This document shows positions 55,020-62,304 of a stretch of DNA of 64,000 nt, one piece after another. Position numbers and translations under genes: made by a program. The notes under the pieces were generated by a model. It saw only the letters and a list, made by a program, of their open reading frames with translations. It did not search any database and had not been told where the DNA came from. Origin of the DNA: Leucobacter viscericola (lineage in GTDB: Bacteria > Actinomycetota > Actinomycetes > Actinomycetales > Microbacteriaceae); contig NZ_CP049863.1 in the NCBI RefSeq assembly GCF_011299575.1, positions 2,604,001 through 2,668,000 of the forward strand. Reading direction: 5' to 3'. Within the stretch, counting starts at the first letter, position 1. The number at the start of each line of letters is the position of its first letter.

Positions 55020-55060
55020 GCCCACCTGCCAGCTGGTGCGCGCATGCCGACCCTGACCCG

Positions 55061-55215
55061 CACGTCAGCCGGTGCTGACACGTCAGCCGGTGCTGGCACG
55101 TCGGCCGGTGTTGACACGTCAGCCGGTGCTGGTATTGACATGTCAGCCGGTGCTGACATGTCAGCCGGATAAGTAGGGCGATCCTGAACCGGCTGGTGAG
55201 CCAGCACCGGCTGAC
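55061..55215. repeat. CAGCCGGT-family repeat array, copy 2
   Basis: Units of about 18 bp, CACGTCAGCCGGTGCTGA, repeat at 55061, 55079, 55097, 55115 (24-bp variant), 55139 and 55157 (partial). Two inverted copies follow, ACCGGCTG (55188-55195) and ACCGGCTGAC (55206-55215). The array lies between pgm and pheA. It is not coding: the minus-strand frame is a repetitive PADVSAPADV string with no family character. Confidence 0.88.
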
Positions 55216-55265
55216 AGGTAGGGCAGAGGATCGCAGCCGATCCCTCGCGACGATAACCTAGGTCT

Positions 55266-56225
55266 ATGCCCGGCTCTCAGACTCCAACCCGCCGCTACTC
55301 CTACCTGGGGCCGGCGGGCACGTTTACCGAGGCGGCGCTCAAGCAGGTGCCTGAGGCGGTTGGCCAAGAGTGGTGCCCCGTCGCGAACCTGGGCGAGGCC
55401 CTCAGCGATGTTGTTTCGGGCAGCAGCGACGCCGCGGTCATCGCCATCGAGAACTCGATCGACGGCGGTGTGACCGTGGCGCAGGACGCGCTCGCGACGA
55501 TCCCGGGCCTTCGTATTGTGGGGGAGTACCTGGTCCCCGTGCGCTTTGTGCTGGTTGCCCGTCCCGGAACCCGCATGGAGAACATCAACGTGGTCTCCGG
55601 TCACCCCGTCGCTTACGGGCAGTGCCGCGCGTGGCTCGATGATCAGATTCCGCGCCACCGCCATCTGCCAGCCACCTCAAACGTGCAGGCGGCAGCCGAC
55701 CTCTTCGACAGCGAGAAGGGCATCGACGCGGCCATCGCGCCGCCCGGCATCGAAGAACACTACGACGTTGAGGTGCTCGCCGAGGGGATCGCTGAGAACC
55801 CTGACGCAATGACCCGCTTCGTGCTGGTGAGCCGCACGGTGCCCGTTGGTGACCCCACCGGTGCCGACAAAACTTCGCTAATCGTGGAGCTGCCAGAAGA
55901 CCGTGCCGGATCCCTACTCGAACTTCTCGAGCAGTTCGCCACACGCGGTGTGAACCTGACGCTGCTCGCCTCACGCCCCATCGGAGACCGCATGGGGCGC
56001 TACCGCTTTGTTATCGATGCCGAGGGGCACATCAAAGACGAACGTGTCGCCGACGCGCTGCTCGGTGTGAAGCGGTTTAGCCCGCACGTGGTGTTCCTTG
56101 GGTCGTACCCCCGCGCGGATCGCATCGCCGCCACGACGCACGCGGTCTACGACAATGACACCTTCCGCGACGCCCGTGACTGGCTTCGCGGTGTGATCGA
56201 GGGAACGCCCGACGGCAGCGACTGA
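55266..56225 (+). CDS. pheA: Prephenate dehydratase
   Basis: The 319-residue enzyme makes phenylpyruvate from prephenate. The catalytic half starts with YLGPAGTFTEAAL, IAIENSIDGGVTV and NPDAMTRFVLVSR (the conserved TRF). A C-terminal ACT domain binds Phe as feedback inhibitor. The usual ESRP in that domain reads ASRP here (LTLLASRPIGDRMGRYRF), with the Glu replaced. The gene is preceded by the repeat array and is convergent with the DAG-kinase-like gene. Confidence 0.93.
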   Translation: MPGSQTPTRRYSYLGPAGTFTEAALKQVPEAVGQEWCPVANLGEALSDVVSGSSDAAVIAIENSIDGGVTVAQDALATIPGLRIVGEYLVPVRFVLVARPGTRMENINVVSGHPVAYGQCRAWLDDQIPRHRHLPATSNVQAAADLFDSEKGIDAAIAPPGIEEHYDVEVLAEGIAENPDAMTRFVLVSRTVPVGDPTGADKTSLIVELPEDRAGSLLELLEQFATRGVNLTLLASRPIGDRMGRYRFVIDAEGHIKDERVADALLGVKRFSPHVVFLGSYPRADRIAATTHAVYDNDTFRDARDWLRGVIEGTPDGSD

Positions 56226-56230
56226 GAGGG

Positions 56231-57223
56231 CTAGGCCTTCCAGTCGGGCAGCACTCGCACGACAAGCGATCCGGGATCCACCCGTCCGTTTACCGCGAGG
56301 GCGAGCCCAAAGTCGTCTCCGTCTAACTGGATCGGTTCTGGTTTGGTGACCGAGAGCGCGTAATTGGTCGCCTGCACATAGCTGACATTGCGGGTGTCGT
56401 GCACGAGGTCGATAATCTTGCGACCGGTCTTCGTCTTGCGCAGAACTCCGTTTTCCCAGCCAATCTTGTTCCAGATGCGCAGCCACGAAAACGCGCCGAG
56501 CGGTTTGAGTGCCACAACGTCGAGTCGACCGTCATCGAGCTTCGCGTCCGGGATCAGCAGCACGCCACCCGGCATCAGCCCGCAGTTGCCGATCATGACC
56601 GTGTACACCGAAAGCGGCTTCACCTCGGAGCCGTCGACCGAGAAGTGAATCTGCAGGGGCTTATCGGTCAGGATCGTGCGCACCCCAGCATCGACGTAGG
56701 CGAGCCAGCCGACACGCCTCTTGAGCGTCGACCTGGTTGCAGAGATCGCGCGTGCGTCGAGGCCCATTCCCGCGAGCACGAGAAATACGTGGTCGCTTTC
56801 TGAATCGTCTTCGCGCACGATGGTGAGGATCCCGAGATCAATCTTGCGGTTGACGCCACTGAAGGCGGCCTGCACTGCTTCACTGACCTTGGTGAGGGGA
56901 ACGCCGAGATTACGAGCGAGAAGATTGCCGGTGCCCTGCGGAACGATGGTGAGCGGAACCCCTGTGCCCCGCAACGCCTCCGCTACCGCGCGGATCGTGC
57001 CGTCGCCGCCGCTTGCGATCACAACGCTCGCGCCATCCTCCACGGCCTGTTTTGTGGCGCCCACCCCGGCATCGTCTTCAGCTGTTTCGTACCAGCGAGC
57101 TGCGGCCCACCCCGACTCTTGCTCGCCCTGGGCGACAGCTGCGCGCAACTGGTCGAGATCTGTTTTGAACGGTTGATACACAACGGCGACGACTGGCTGC
57201 GGTTGCGAGGTGGCTTCGGGCAT
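56231..57223 (-). CDS. Diacylglycerol kinase catalytic-domain protein
   Basis: The 330-residue lipid kinase-like protein has [18 protein letters not shown] (the GGDGT nucleotide-binding motif) and [17 protein letters not shown] in the N-terminal domain. A C-terminal YegS/BmrU-like beta domain follows. ATG 57223 is preferred over the longer frame from 57427, which would run to the edge of serS. It probably phosphorylates a diacylglycerol or related lipid; the exact lipid is not known. It is divergent from serS and convergent with pheA. Confidence 0.87.
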   Translation of the reverse strand: MPEATSQPQPVVAVVYQPFKTDLDQLRAAVAQGEQESGWAAARWYETAEDDAGVGATKQAVEDGASVVIASGGDGTIRAVAEALRGTGVPLTIVPQGTGNLLARNLGVPLTKVSEAVQAAFSGVNRKIDLGILTIVREDDSESDHVFLVLAGMGLDARAISATRSTLKRRVGWLAYVDAGVRTILTDKPLQIHFSVDGSEVKPLSVYTVMIGNCGLMPGGVLLIPDAKLDDGRLDVVALKPLGAFSWLRIWNKIGWENGVLRKTKTGRKIIDLVHDTRNVSYVQATNYALSVTKPEPIQLDGDDFGLALAVNGRVDPGSLVVRVLPDWKA

Positions 57224-57427
57224 GCCCCAAGGGTACTCGTGCCGGTGGGGCATTTGGGGTTTTGGGTGCGGTCTCTTTGGCCAGAACATATGTTCTCGGC
57301 GAGAGGCCATCGTTGCTGCGTCTATACGGTGGCCTTTCGACGAGACCGTGGCTCGTCGGCGCTGTCGGTTGGTGAGGATGCGGCCGCTCCCCATGAATGT
57401 CAGAGGGTGCGGGGTAAGCTTGCTCAT

Positions 57428-58714
57428 GTGATCGATCCAGTACTCCTCCGCAACGATCCCGAGTCCGTCAAGCGTTCGCAGCGCGCCCGAGGCAACAGCG
57501 AGGCGGTGGTGGATGAAGCGCTCGCCGCAGACGCTTCGCGCCGTGCCGCGCTGACCGAGTTTGAGTCGCTGCGCGCCGAGCAGAATGAGTTCGGCAAGCA
57601 GGTGAAGTCAGCGCCGAAGGAAGAGAAGCAGGCCCTGATCGCGCAGGCGCAGCAGCTCGCCGCCGGTGTGAAGGCTGCCGAGGCCCGCGCGAAAGAAGCG
57701 GACGCCGCGTTTGACGCCATTGCTGCCCGTATCGAGAACATCGTGATCGACGGTGTGCCGAGCGGCGGCGAAGAGAACTTTGTGACGCTGCGCGAGGTTG
57801 GCGAACGTTCAAGCTTCGATTTTGAACCGCGAGACCACCTGGAACTGGGTGAGCTGCTGGGTGCCATCGACATGGAGCGCGGCGCGAAGGTGTCGGGTGC
57901 TCGCTTTTACTTCTTGCGTGGCGTCGGCGCACGGCTCGAAATTGCGCTCATGAACATGGCTCTGGATCGGGCGATGCAGCACGGCTTCACCCCGCTCATC
58001 ACGCCGACACTCGTGAAGCCCGAGATTATGAACGGCACGGGTTTCTTGGGCGAACACGCCTCCGAGGTGTACCACCTGCCCGAGCAAGACCTCTACCTCA
58101 CCGGTACAAGCGAGGTCGCGCTTGCCGGGTATCACGCGAGCGAGATCCTCGACCTCGAAGACGGTGCCATTCGCTACGCCGGATGGTCGACCTGTTACCG
58201 CAGCGAGGCTGGTTCGCACGGTAAGGATACGCGCGGCATCTTGCGCGTGCACCAGTTCAACAAACTCGAGATGTTTGTGTACACCGACCCCGCCGACGCC
58301 GAGGCTGAGCACGAACGTCTCGTCTCGTACCAGGAGGAGATGCTGCAGGAGCTCGGCCTGCACTACCGTGTGATCGACGTGGCTGCGGGGGATCTCGGAT
58401 CCAGTGCGGCTCGCAAGTTCGACATCGAGGCATGGGTTCCGACCCAGGGCACCTACCGCGAGCTCACCTCGACGAGTAACTGCACGAGTTACCAGGCCCG
58501 GCGCCTGTCGACCCGCTTCCGCACTGAGAGCGGCAAGACCGCTCCGGTTGCCACGCTCAACGGCACACTTGCCACGACCCGGTGGCTTGTGGCGATCCTC
58601 GAGACGCACCAGCAAGCGGACGGCAGCGTCGTTGTTCCCGAGGCGCTGCGCCCGTACCTCGGTGGACTTGAAGTACTGACCCCACTCGACACTGCTGCGC
58701 GCAAGAAAGGGTAG
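57428..58714 (+). CDS. serS: Seryl-tRNA synthetase
   Basis: The 428-residue class II enzyme has an N-terminal coiled-coil arm (residues about 30-100, rich in Ala/Glu/Lys) that binds the tRNA-Ser variable arm. Catalytic motif 2 is [29 protein letters not shown] and motif 3 is [33 protein letters not shown] is the conserved ATP/serine-binding block. GTG 57428 gives the expected [12 protein letters not shown] start. The gene is followed by a HAD phosphatase after 2 bp and by tRNA-Ser 0.9 kb downstream. Confidence 0.95.
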   Translation: MIDPVLLRNDPESVKRSQRARGNSEAVVDEALAADASRRAALTEFESLRAEQNEFGKQVKSAPKEEKQALIAQAQQLAAGVKAAEARAKEADAAFDAIAARIENIVIDGVPSGGEENFVTLREVGERSSFDFEPRDHLELGELLGAIDMERGAKVSGARFYFLRGVGARLEIALMNMALDRAMQHGFTPLITPTLVKPEIMNGTGFLGEHASEVYHLPEQDLYLTGTSEVALAGYHASEILDLEDGAIRYAGWSTCYRSEAGSHGKDTRGILRVHQFNKLEMFVYTDPADAEAEHERLVSYQEEMLQELGLHYRVIDVAAGDLGSSAARKFDIEAWVPTQGTYRELTSTSNCTSYQARRLSTRFRTESGKTAPVATLNGTLATTRWLVAILETHQQADGSVVVPEALRPYLGGLEVLTPLDTAARKKG

Positions 58715-58716
58715 GC

Positions 58717-59580
58717 ATGCTGGCTAAAGTTTCGGATCCTGAGCGCCACCTCATCGCACTCGACCTCGACGGCACCGTGCTGAACCACTCGGGGCCGGGC
58801 GCCGGCGACGATCCGCTCTCGGGCGCCATCGATCCCGGTCTGAGCGATGCGATTCGGACGCTGCACGAAACCGGGCACGAGGTTGTCATCGCGACCGGTC
58901 GCTCTGTCGATGCGACACTGCCGATCGTGGAGAAACTGAGGATTCGGCCGCAGTGGGTTATCGCCTGCAACGGTGCCGTGACCCTAAAGCGTGATCCGCT
59001 CGCTCACCGCGCTTACCGGCGCGAATACGTCGAGGCGTTTGACCCCACCGATGCGCTGCTCAAGATTCGCACGCAGCTCGCGACGGCTCGATACGCGGTA
59101 GAACTCGCCGACGGCGGGATTCTCTACACTGAGGTGATTCCAACGGGCACACTCCCGGCCGAGCAGAAGCAGGTTCCGTTCGAGGAGCTGCTCGGGGTGC
59201 AGGCGTCGCGAGTGGTTGTGGTCTCACCAGACCACCGCTTCGAAGAGTTCGTCGGTGCCGTTGAGTCGCTCGGTCTGACTCACGTGTCGTACGCGGTTGG
59301 AAGCACCTCTTGGCTTGATATTGCCCCCGACGGGGTGACCAAAGCGAGCGCGCTCGAGACGGTTGCGTCGAAGCTTGGAATCGACCACTCACGTGTGTTC
59401 GCGGCGGGCGACGGCCGCAACGACATCGACATGCTGCAGTGGGCCGCCCGCTTCGGTGACTCTGTGGCGATGGGCCAGGCTGATCCTGAGGTGCAGGCTG
59501 CCGCCGGGCGCGTGACGGGGACCATCGACGAGGGCGGCCTGCTGACCGCTCTGCGCGATCGTTTTCCGATCCTGCTGTAG
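58717..59580 (+). CDS. HAD family Cof-type hydrolase
   Basis: The 287-residue phosphatase shows motif I as LIALDLDGTVLNHS and motif III/IV as KASALETVASKLGIDHSRVFAAGDGRNDIDMLQWA. A cap domain of the Cof type lies between. The substrate is a small phosphorylated metabolite; in the family it is often a flavin precursor or sugar phosphate, not determinable here. It starts 2 bp after serS and is therefore in the same transcript. Confidence 0.9.
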   Translation: MLAKVSDPERHLIALDLDGTVLNHSGPGAGDDPLSGAIDPGLSDAIRTLHETGHEVVIATGRSVDATLPIVEKLRIRPQWVIACNGAVTLKRDPLAHRAYRREYVEAFDPTDALLKIRTQLATARYAVELADGGILYTEVIPTGTLPAEQKQVPFEELLGVQASRVVVVSPDHRFEEFVGAVESLGLTHVSYAVGSTSWLDIAPDGVTKASALETVASKLGIDHSRVFAAGDGRNDIDMLQWAARFGDSVAMGQADPEVQAAAGRVTGTIDEGGLLTALRDRFPILL

Positions 59581-59622
59581 CTGAGTGCAAGAGAGGCTCA
59601 AAGCTTTGCTAAGCTTTTCGGC

Positions 59623-59707
59623 GGAGGGTTGTCCGAGCGGCCGAAGGAGCTTGTCTTGAAAACAAGTGGGCGGAAACGTCTCAGGAGTTCGAATCTCCTA
59701 CCCTCCG
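59623..59707 (+). tRNA. tRNA-Ser (anticodon TGA)
   Basis: GGAGGGT pairs with ACCCTCC as the acceptor stem. The anticodon stem CTTGT/ACAAG holds the loop CTTGAAA with anticodon TGA (59657-59659). The long variable arm GGGCGGAAACGTCTC fits a class II tRNA, and GGAGTTCGAATCTCC is the T arm. No CCA is encoded. It lies downstream of the serS-HAD operon. Confidence 0.96.
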
Positions 59708-59711
59708 CGTG

Positions 59712-59756
59712 AAGAAACCCCCGGTCAGATATTGGATCTGAGACCGGGGGTTTCTT
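59712..59756 (+). terminator. Intrinsic terminator of tRNA-Ser
   Basis: AAGAAACCCCCGGTC (59712-59726) pairs perfectly with GACCGGGGGTTTCTT (59742-59756) over 15 bp, starting four bases after the tRNA. Its 3' half, CTGAGACCGGGGGT (59738-59751), is repeated directly at 61966-61979 on the far side of the adjoining islet. Confidence 0.92.
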
Positions 59757-60257
59757 GATTTAGGGTTAGAATTCTTCGGAATGTGGCCCACGTGATACTT
59801 GGTTTGGGGAGTCGGAGCCCGTTTTGTTCTAGTAGCCGACTGAAGTGCTGCTAGAACTTCAAAGTTGCTGACCTGTCACCCAAATTATGACCTTCCTGGA
59901 GAGACCGAGCTGTCGAGAAATTAGCGGATTCGCAACGCAGTCTCCTAGGGGGCGGAGCGGGACGAGCTAGGAGGGGGCGGAAATCTCAATTTATATCGAG
60001 TACGTGGGTTATCAGCTAAGCGATTTTCTACACATCTAGTGCAGCCGTCCTGATGCTGACGTGTTTGGGTTGAAGGCTATCCCGTGAAGCTATTCTGCAT
60101 TCGTAGCCGCACTATCGGCTGCGCTCTCGTTGGGAGCGGACATGGTGATCCGGAGCTTGCAATGTCGTGTTTTGTGACTTGCAAAGGTGCACGTTGAAAA
60201 CGTGAAGTTAAAACGATTTCTCATTCTGAAATGGGGAGTTGCTGAAGAAGCTGGCCA
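59757..60257. other. Non-coding 5' portion of the tRNA-Ser islet
   Basis: About 500 bp between the tRNA terminator and the 3' end of the HNH-like gene hold no convincing gene on either strand. A hairpin GTTCTAGTAGC...GCTGCTAGAAC (59826-59856, one mismatch) is visible. Composition is lower in GC than the chromosome around it, which continues through the two genes that follow. Confidence 0.6.
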
Positions 60258-61259
60258 CTAAACGACTACCTGCCTGCGAAAGTCACGCTCCCAATGGAAA
60301 TTGTAAAAGGTCCGTGTCTCTTCTCGAGTGTTCCAAGCTGTGCAATCGTTTCCCGCTAGCCGCTCGATGGCGTAGTTGCGAGCTGCACCTGCGGGCAAGA
60401 GGTCACTGACTCGAACTTTGCCGCTTGCATCTACACCGACGTAGCCTTTGCCGTAAAGCTCGTCGCATCCAAATCTGCAGTTCAGCATTGCAACGGCTGT
60501 TAGTTGTCGCCTCTCGATCTCGGAACACAACGATCTACGTTTGATGTGAGCGGCAGTAAGGAATTCAACCGGGATGATTTCGCCGCAGAGATCGCATCCC
60601 GCTAAGGATGCGCGACCCAGCAGTGTGGCCTTTAGCGTACTCTGCTCGAGACGACGTTTAGCAATGACAGCCCGATCGGTTTCGTCAAGATCTAACGTCA
60701 GGCTTTGTAGCGAGTCAGCGATAGACGCTTCTTCATAGGAACTCTCTTCTCGATTGAGATAGCGGAGCAACGATGCACTTTGTTTCTCACTGAGGACTGC
60801 GAATTCTTGAACGTTTGCGCGAGGTGAGCGTTCGATAAGTGGGTTGAGCGTCGAGTACGGCACATCCAATGCTTCAATCTGAGCGACCGCGAACATTAAC
60901 TCCCAGGTTTGGGTGTGCCCGTTCGCGGTGGTCGTATCTCCCCAGATCTGACGGGCGAATTCCGCGCTTCGAAATACGTTCGTTATTACCGCCCCCGCGA
61001 ACAACTTCCCGCCAGCAGCGAATGCCATGTAGTCCCCGGCTCTCAGCCGGCTCCACTTGGCTACTTGCTGGGAAGACTCTCCCGGTTTAGCGCCCCAGAG
61101 CCTCAGCTCACCACTTGGATGCGTGGTTTGTAGTTCCTCGACTGTCTCAGATGGAAGGAAGCGGTTCGCCATTTCAATCTGAACTGAAGACTCGATTGTG
61201 TCTGCAAAATGCTTGCGTGAGGCACTATTCGCTGCTGGTTGAAGCGCTACTAATGTCAT
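60258..61259 (-). CDS. HNH-type endonuclease-like protein with N-terminal PUA/EVE-like region
   Basis: The 333-residue protein has, at residues about 222-285, a zinc-finger HNH pattern: C222xxC225, AAHIK (H238) and N260-CRFGC with C261 and C265, then DELYGKGYVGVDASGKVRV. The final histidine of canonical HNH is not seen. Residues about 45-140 (RLWGAKPG...WSRLRAGDYMAFAAGG...FARQIWG...WELMFAV) have the Trp-rich spacing of PUA/EVE-like domains that recognise modified bases in restriction enzymes (inferred). Together they suggest a modification-dependent nuclease. Composition is lower in GC than neighbours, and the MazG-like gene lies 6 bp upstream on the same strand. Confidence 0.72.
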   Translation of the reverse strand: MTLVALQPAANSASRKHFADTIESSVQIEMANRFLPSETVEELQTTHPSGELRLWGAKPGESSQQVAKWSRLRAGDYMAFAAGGKLFAGAVITNVFRSAEFARQIWGDTTTANGHTQTWELMFAVAQIEALDVPYSTLNPLIERSPRANVQEFAVLSEKQSASLLRYLNREESSYEEASIADSLQSLTLDLDETDRAVIAKRRLEQSTLKATLLGRASLAGCDLCGEIIPVEFLTAAHIKRRSLCSEIERRQLTAVAMLNCRFGCDELYGKGYVGVDASGKVRVSDLLPAGAARNYAIERLAGNDCTAWNTREETRTFYNFHWERDFRRQVVV

Positions 61260-61265
61260 GGGTGA

Positions 61266-61649
61266 TCAATCCTCAAAATCCGAGTATTTGACTGCGTTGC
61301 CTCGCGAACGCTCGATTGGATATTTGTCCCCATTCAGTCGCAGCTTGCGCTCGAAGGCTGCGGAAAGATCGACATCGGCTCGATCGGCGATCTGGACTAC
61401 GTAGGCGAGACAATCTGCGAGTTCATCTTCGAAGTTACGCCGAAGCTTCGGGCTCGTGAGTGCTACTTCAATTTCGGAATCTGGAATCCACTGCACGGTC
61501 GCTGCAAGCTCACCCACCTCACCCGCGAGAGCGAGGACCAGGTTTCGATGTGAATGGAACTGTCCCCACTCGCGCTCGCTATTGAAAACCCTCAAAGCGT
61601 CACGAATGGACTCCAAGTCTCTAAAGGTTGCCTCATTGGGATCAGACAT
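61266..61649 (-). CDS. MazG-like nucleotide pyrophosphohydrolase
   Basis: This 127-residue all-alpha NTP pyrophosphohydrolase belongs to the dCTPase/RS21-C6 type. LALAGEVGELAATVQW carries E44 and E47, and EDELADCLAYVV carries E76 and D79; together they form the metal-binding ExxE...ExxD motif. REWGQFHSHRNL precedes, as in the family. It hydrolyses nucleoside triphosphates to monophosphates and may cleanse modified nucleotides or lower the nucleotide pool during phage attack (inferred). It is encoded just upstream of the HNH-like gene, so both are likely one operon. Confidence 0.85.
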   Translation of the reverse strand: MSDPNEATFRDLESIRDALRVFNSEREWGQFHSHRNLVLALAGEVGELAATVQWIPDSEIEVALTSPKLRRNFEDELADCLAYVVQIADRADVDLSAAFERKLRLNGDKYPIERSRGNAVKYSDFED

Positions 61650-61662
61650 AGTCTGAGCCTAC

Positions 61663-61949
61663 CCGGTTCTTCAAACTGTTCTTCGAGAGGAACGAGAAAT
61701 GAGAAGTTGCCAGATGCGCTTGCTTGCTGTGCCAGCCATGCAGAAATGTTTCCCGAGGTTTCACCCTTGATTAGGGGTCTACTGCGTTGATTATTGCTGT
61801 CACCGCTTATCAATAAATATGCTTCTGCAGTTCACTCCGCATTGGAAACTGCTCTGCGCGAAGAACGTGTCGTTCAATACCTCGCATCGCGGGAGGCGCT
61901 ATTCAGCTGGCTAGATCTCAGGCTTCCCAAGAACGACCATCGTAAGTGA
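61663..61949 (+). pseudogene. Short coding-like remnant with an in-frame stop
   Basis: From about 61663 one frame reads RNEKLPDALACCASHAEMF... up to a TGA at 61788-61790. It then continues as LSPLINKYASAVHSALETAL and REERVVQYLASREALFSWLD to TGA at 61947-61949. The second part is a well-formed amphipathic sequence of about 50 residues (possible TTG start at 61794). It may be the 3' remnant of a gene interrupted by a stop, or a small gene. A competing minus-strand frame of 73 codons covers part of it. I do not recognise a family. Confidence 0.35.
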
Positions 61950-62009
61950 CAATATCCGTTTGTAACTGAGACCGGGGGTCTTGTGTCTGAGAACCTCCGC
62001 CTCCGCATG

Positions 62010-62082
62010 TCAGCCGGTATTGGCAAGCCAGCCGGTCAGAATGTGCGATTTTGATCCGGCTGAGGTGCGACCACCGGCCGAC
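62010..62082. repeat. CAGCCGGT-family nested palindrome, copy 3
   Basis: Direct CAGCCGGT units (62011-62018 and 62029-62036) are followed by inverted CCGGCTG (62056-62062) and CCGGCCGAC (62074-62082), with GATTTTGATCC in the centre. It has the same layout as 3015-3084. It sits at the right edge of the islet, downstream of tex. Confidence 0.8.
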
Positions 62083-62121
62083 AGGGTGTGCGTTCGCGTG
62101 CGCGTGTGCGTGCGCGATCGA

Positions 62122-62172
62122 GTGTAGCCATATTGCTAGTTGACGCGAGGTGAACTAGCAATATGGCTACAC
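62122..62172. repeat. 20-bp perfect-stem palindrome downstream of tex
   Basis: GTGTAGCCATATTGCTAGTT (62122-62141) pairs perfectly with its inverted copy at 62153-62172 across the loop GACGCGAGGTG. Flanking sequence 62090-62120 is a GT/CG-rich simple tract, and 62245-62285 has a repeated GGGTTAGGCGCGGG. With copy 3 of the CAGCCGGT family nearby, the 62.0-62.3 kb gap is repeat-filled and holds no gene. Confidence 0.88.
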
Positions 62173-62304
62173 CGGATTGGCTGGGTGCGGTGCACAGTGC
62201 GCGGAGTGGCTGAGCGCGATGCGCAGCGCATGGGTCAGGAGCGCTTGGGTTAGGCGCGGGGTTAGCGTGGGTTAGGCGCGGGCGCGGAAGCCCGCCCACC
62301 CGGG

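Larger units (their letters stand above)
59738..61979. mobile_element. Candidate genomic islet inserted at the tRNA-Ser terminator
   Basis: A 14-base direct repeat, CTGAGACCGGGGGT (59738-59751 and 61966-61979), brackets a lower-GC segment with an HNH-type gene, a MazG-like gene and a coding remnant. The left copy belongs to the tRNA terminator, and the right copy is followed by TCTTG, so the repeats resemble partial att sites. No integrase is present, so it would be a remnant or a passively acquired islet. Confidence 0.5.

Noticed and set aside
55061..55168. Possible CRISPR array (regular 18-bp units)
   Set aside because: Units abut each other without unique spacers of 30-40 bp, inverted copies follow, and no cas genes are near.
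55016..55207. Minus-strand 63-codon frame with PADVSAPADV repeats
   Set aside because: It is only the translation of the CAGCCGGT repeat array and has no start context or family pattern.
61592..61813. Minus-strand 73-codon frame upstream of the MazG-like gene
   Set aside because: It overlaps the MazG-like start in another frame and shares the region with a plus-strand remnant. Neither composition nor domains decide in its favour.
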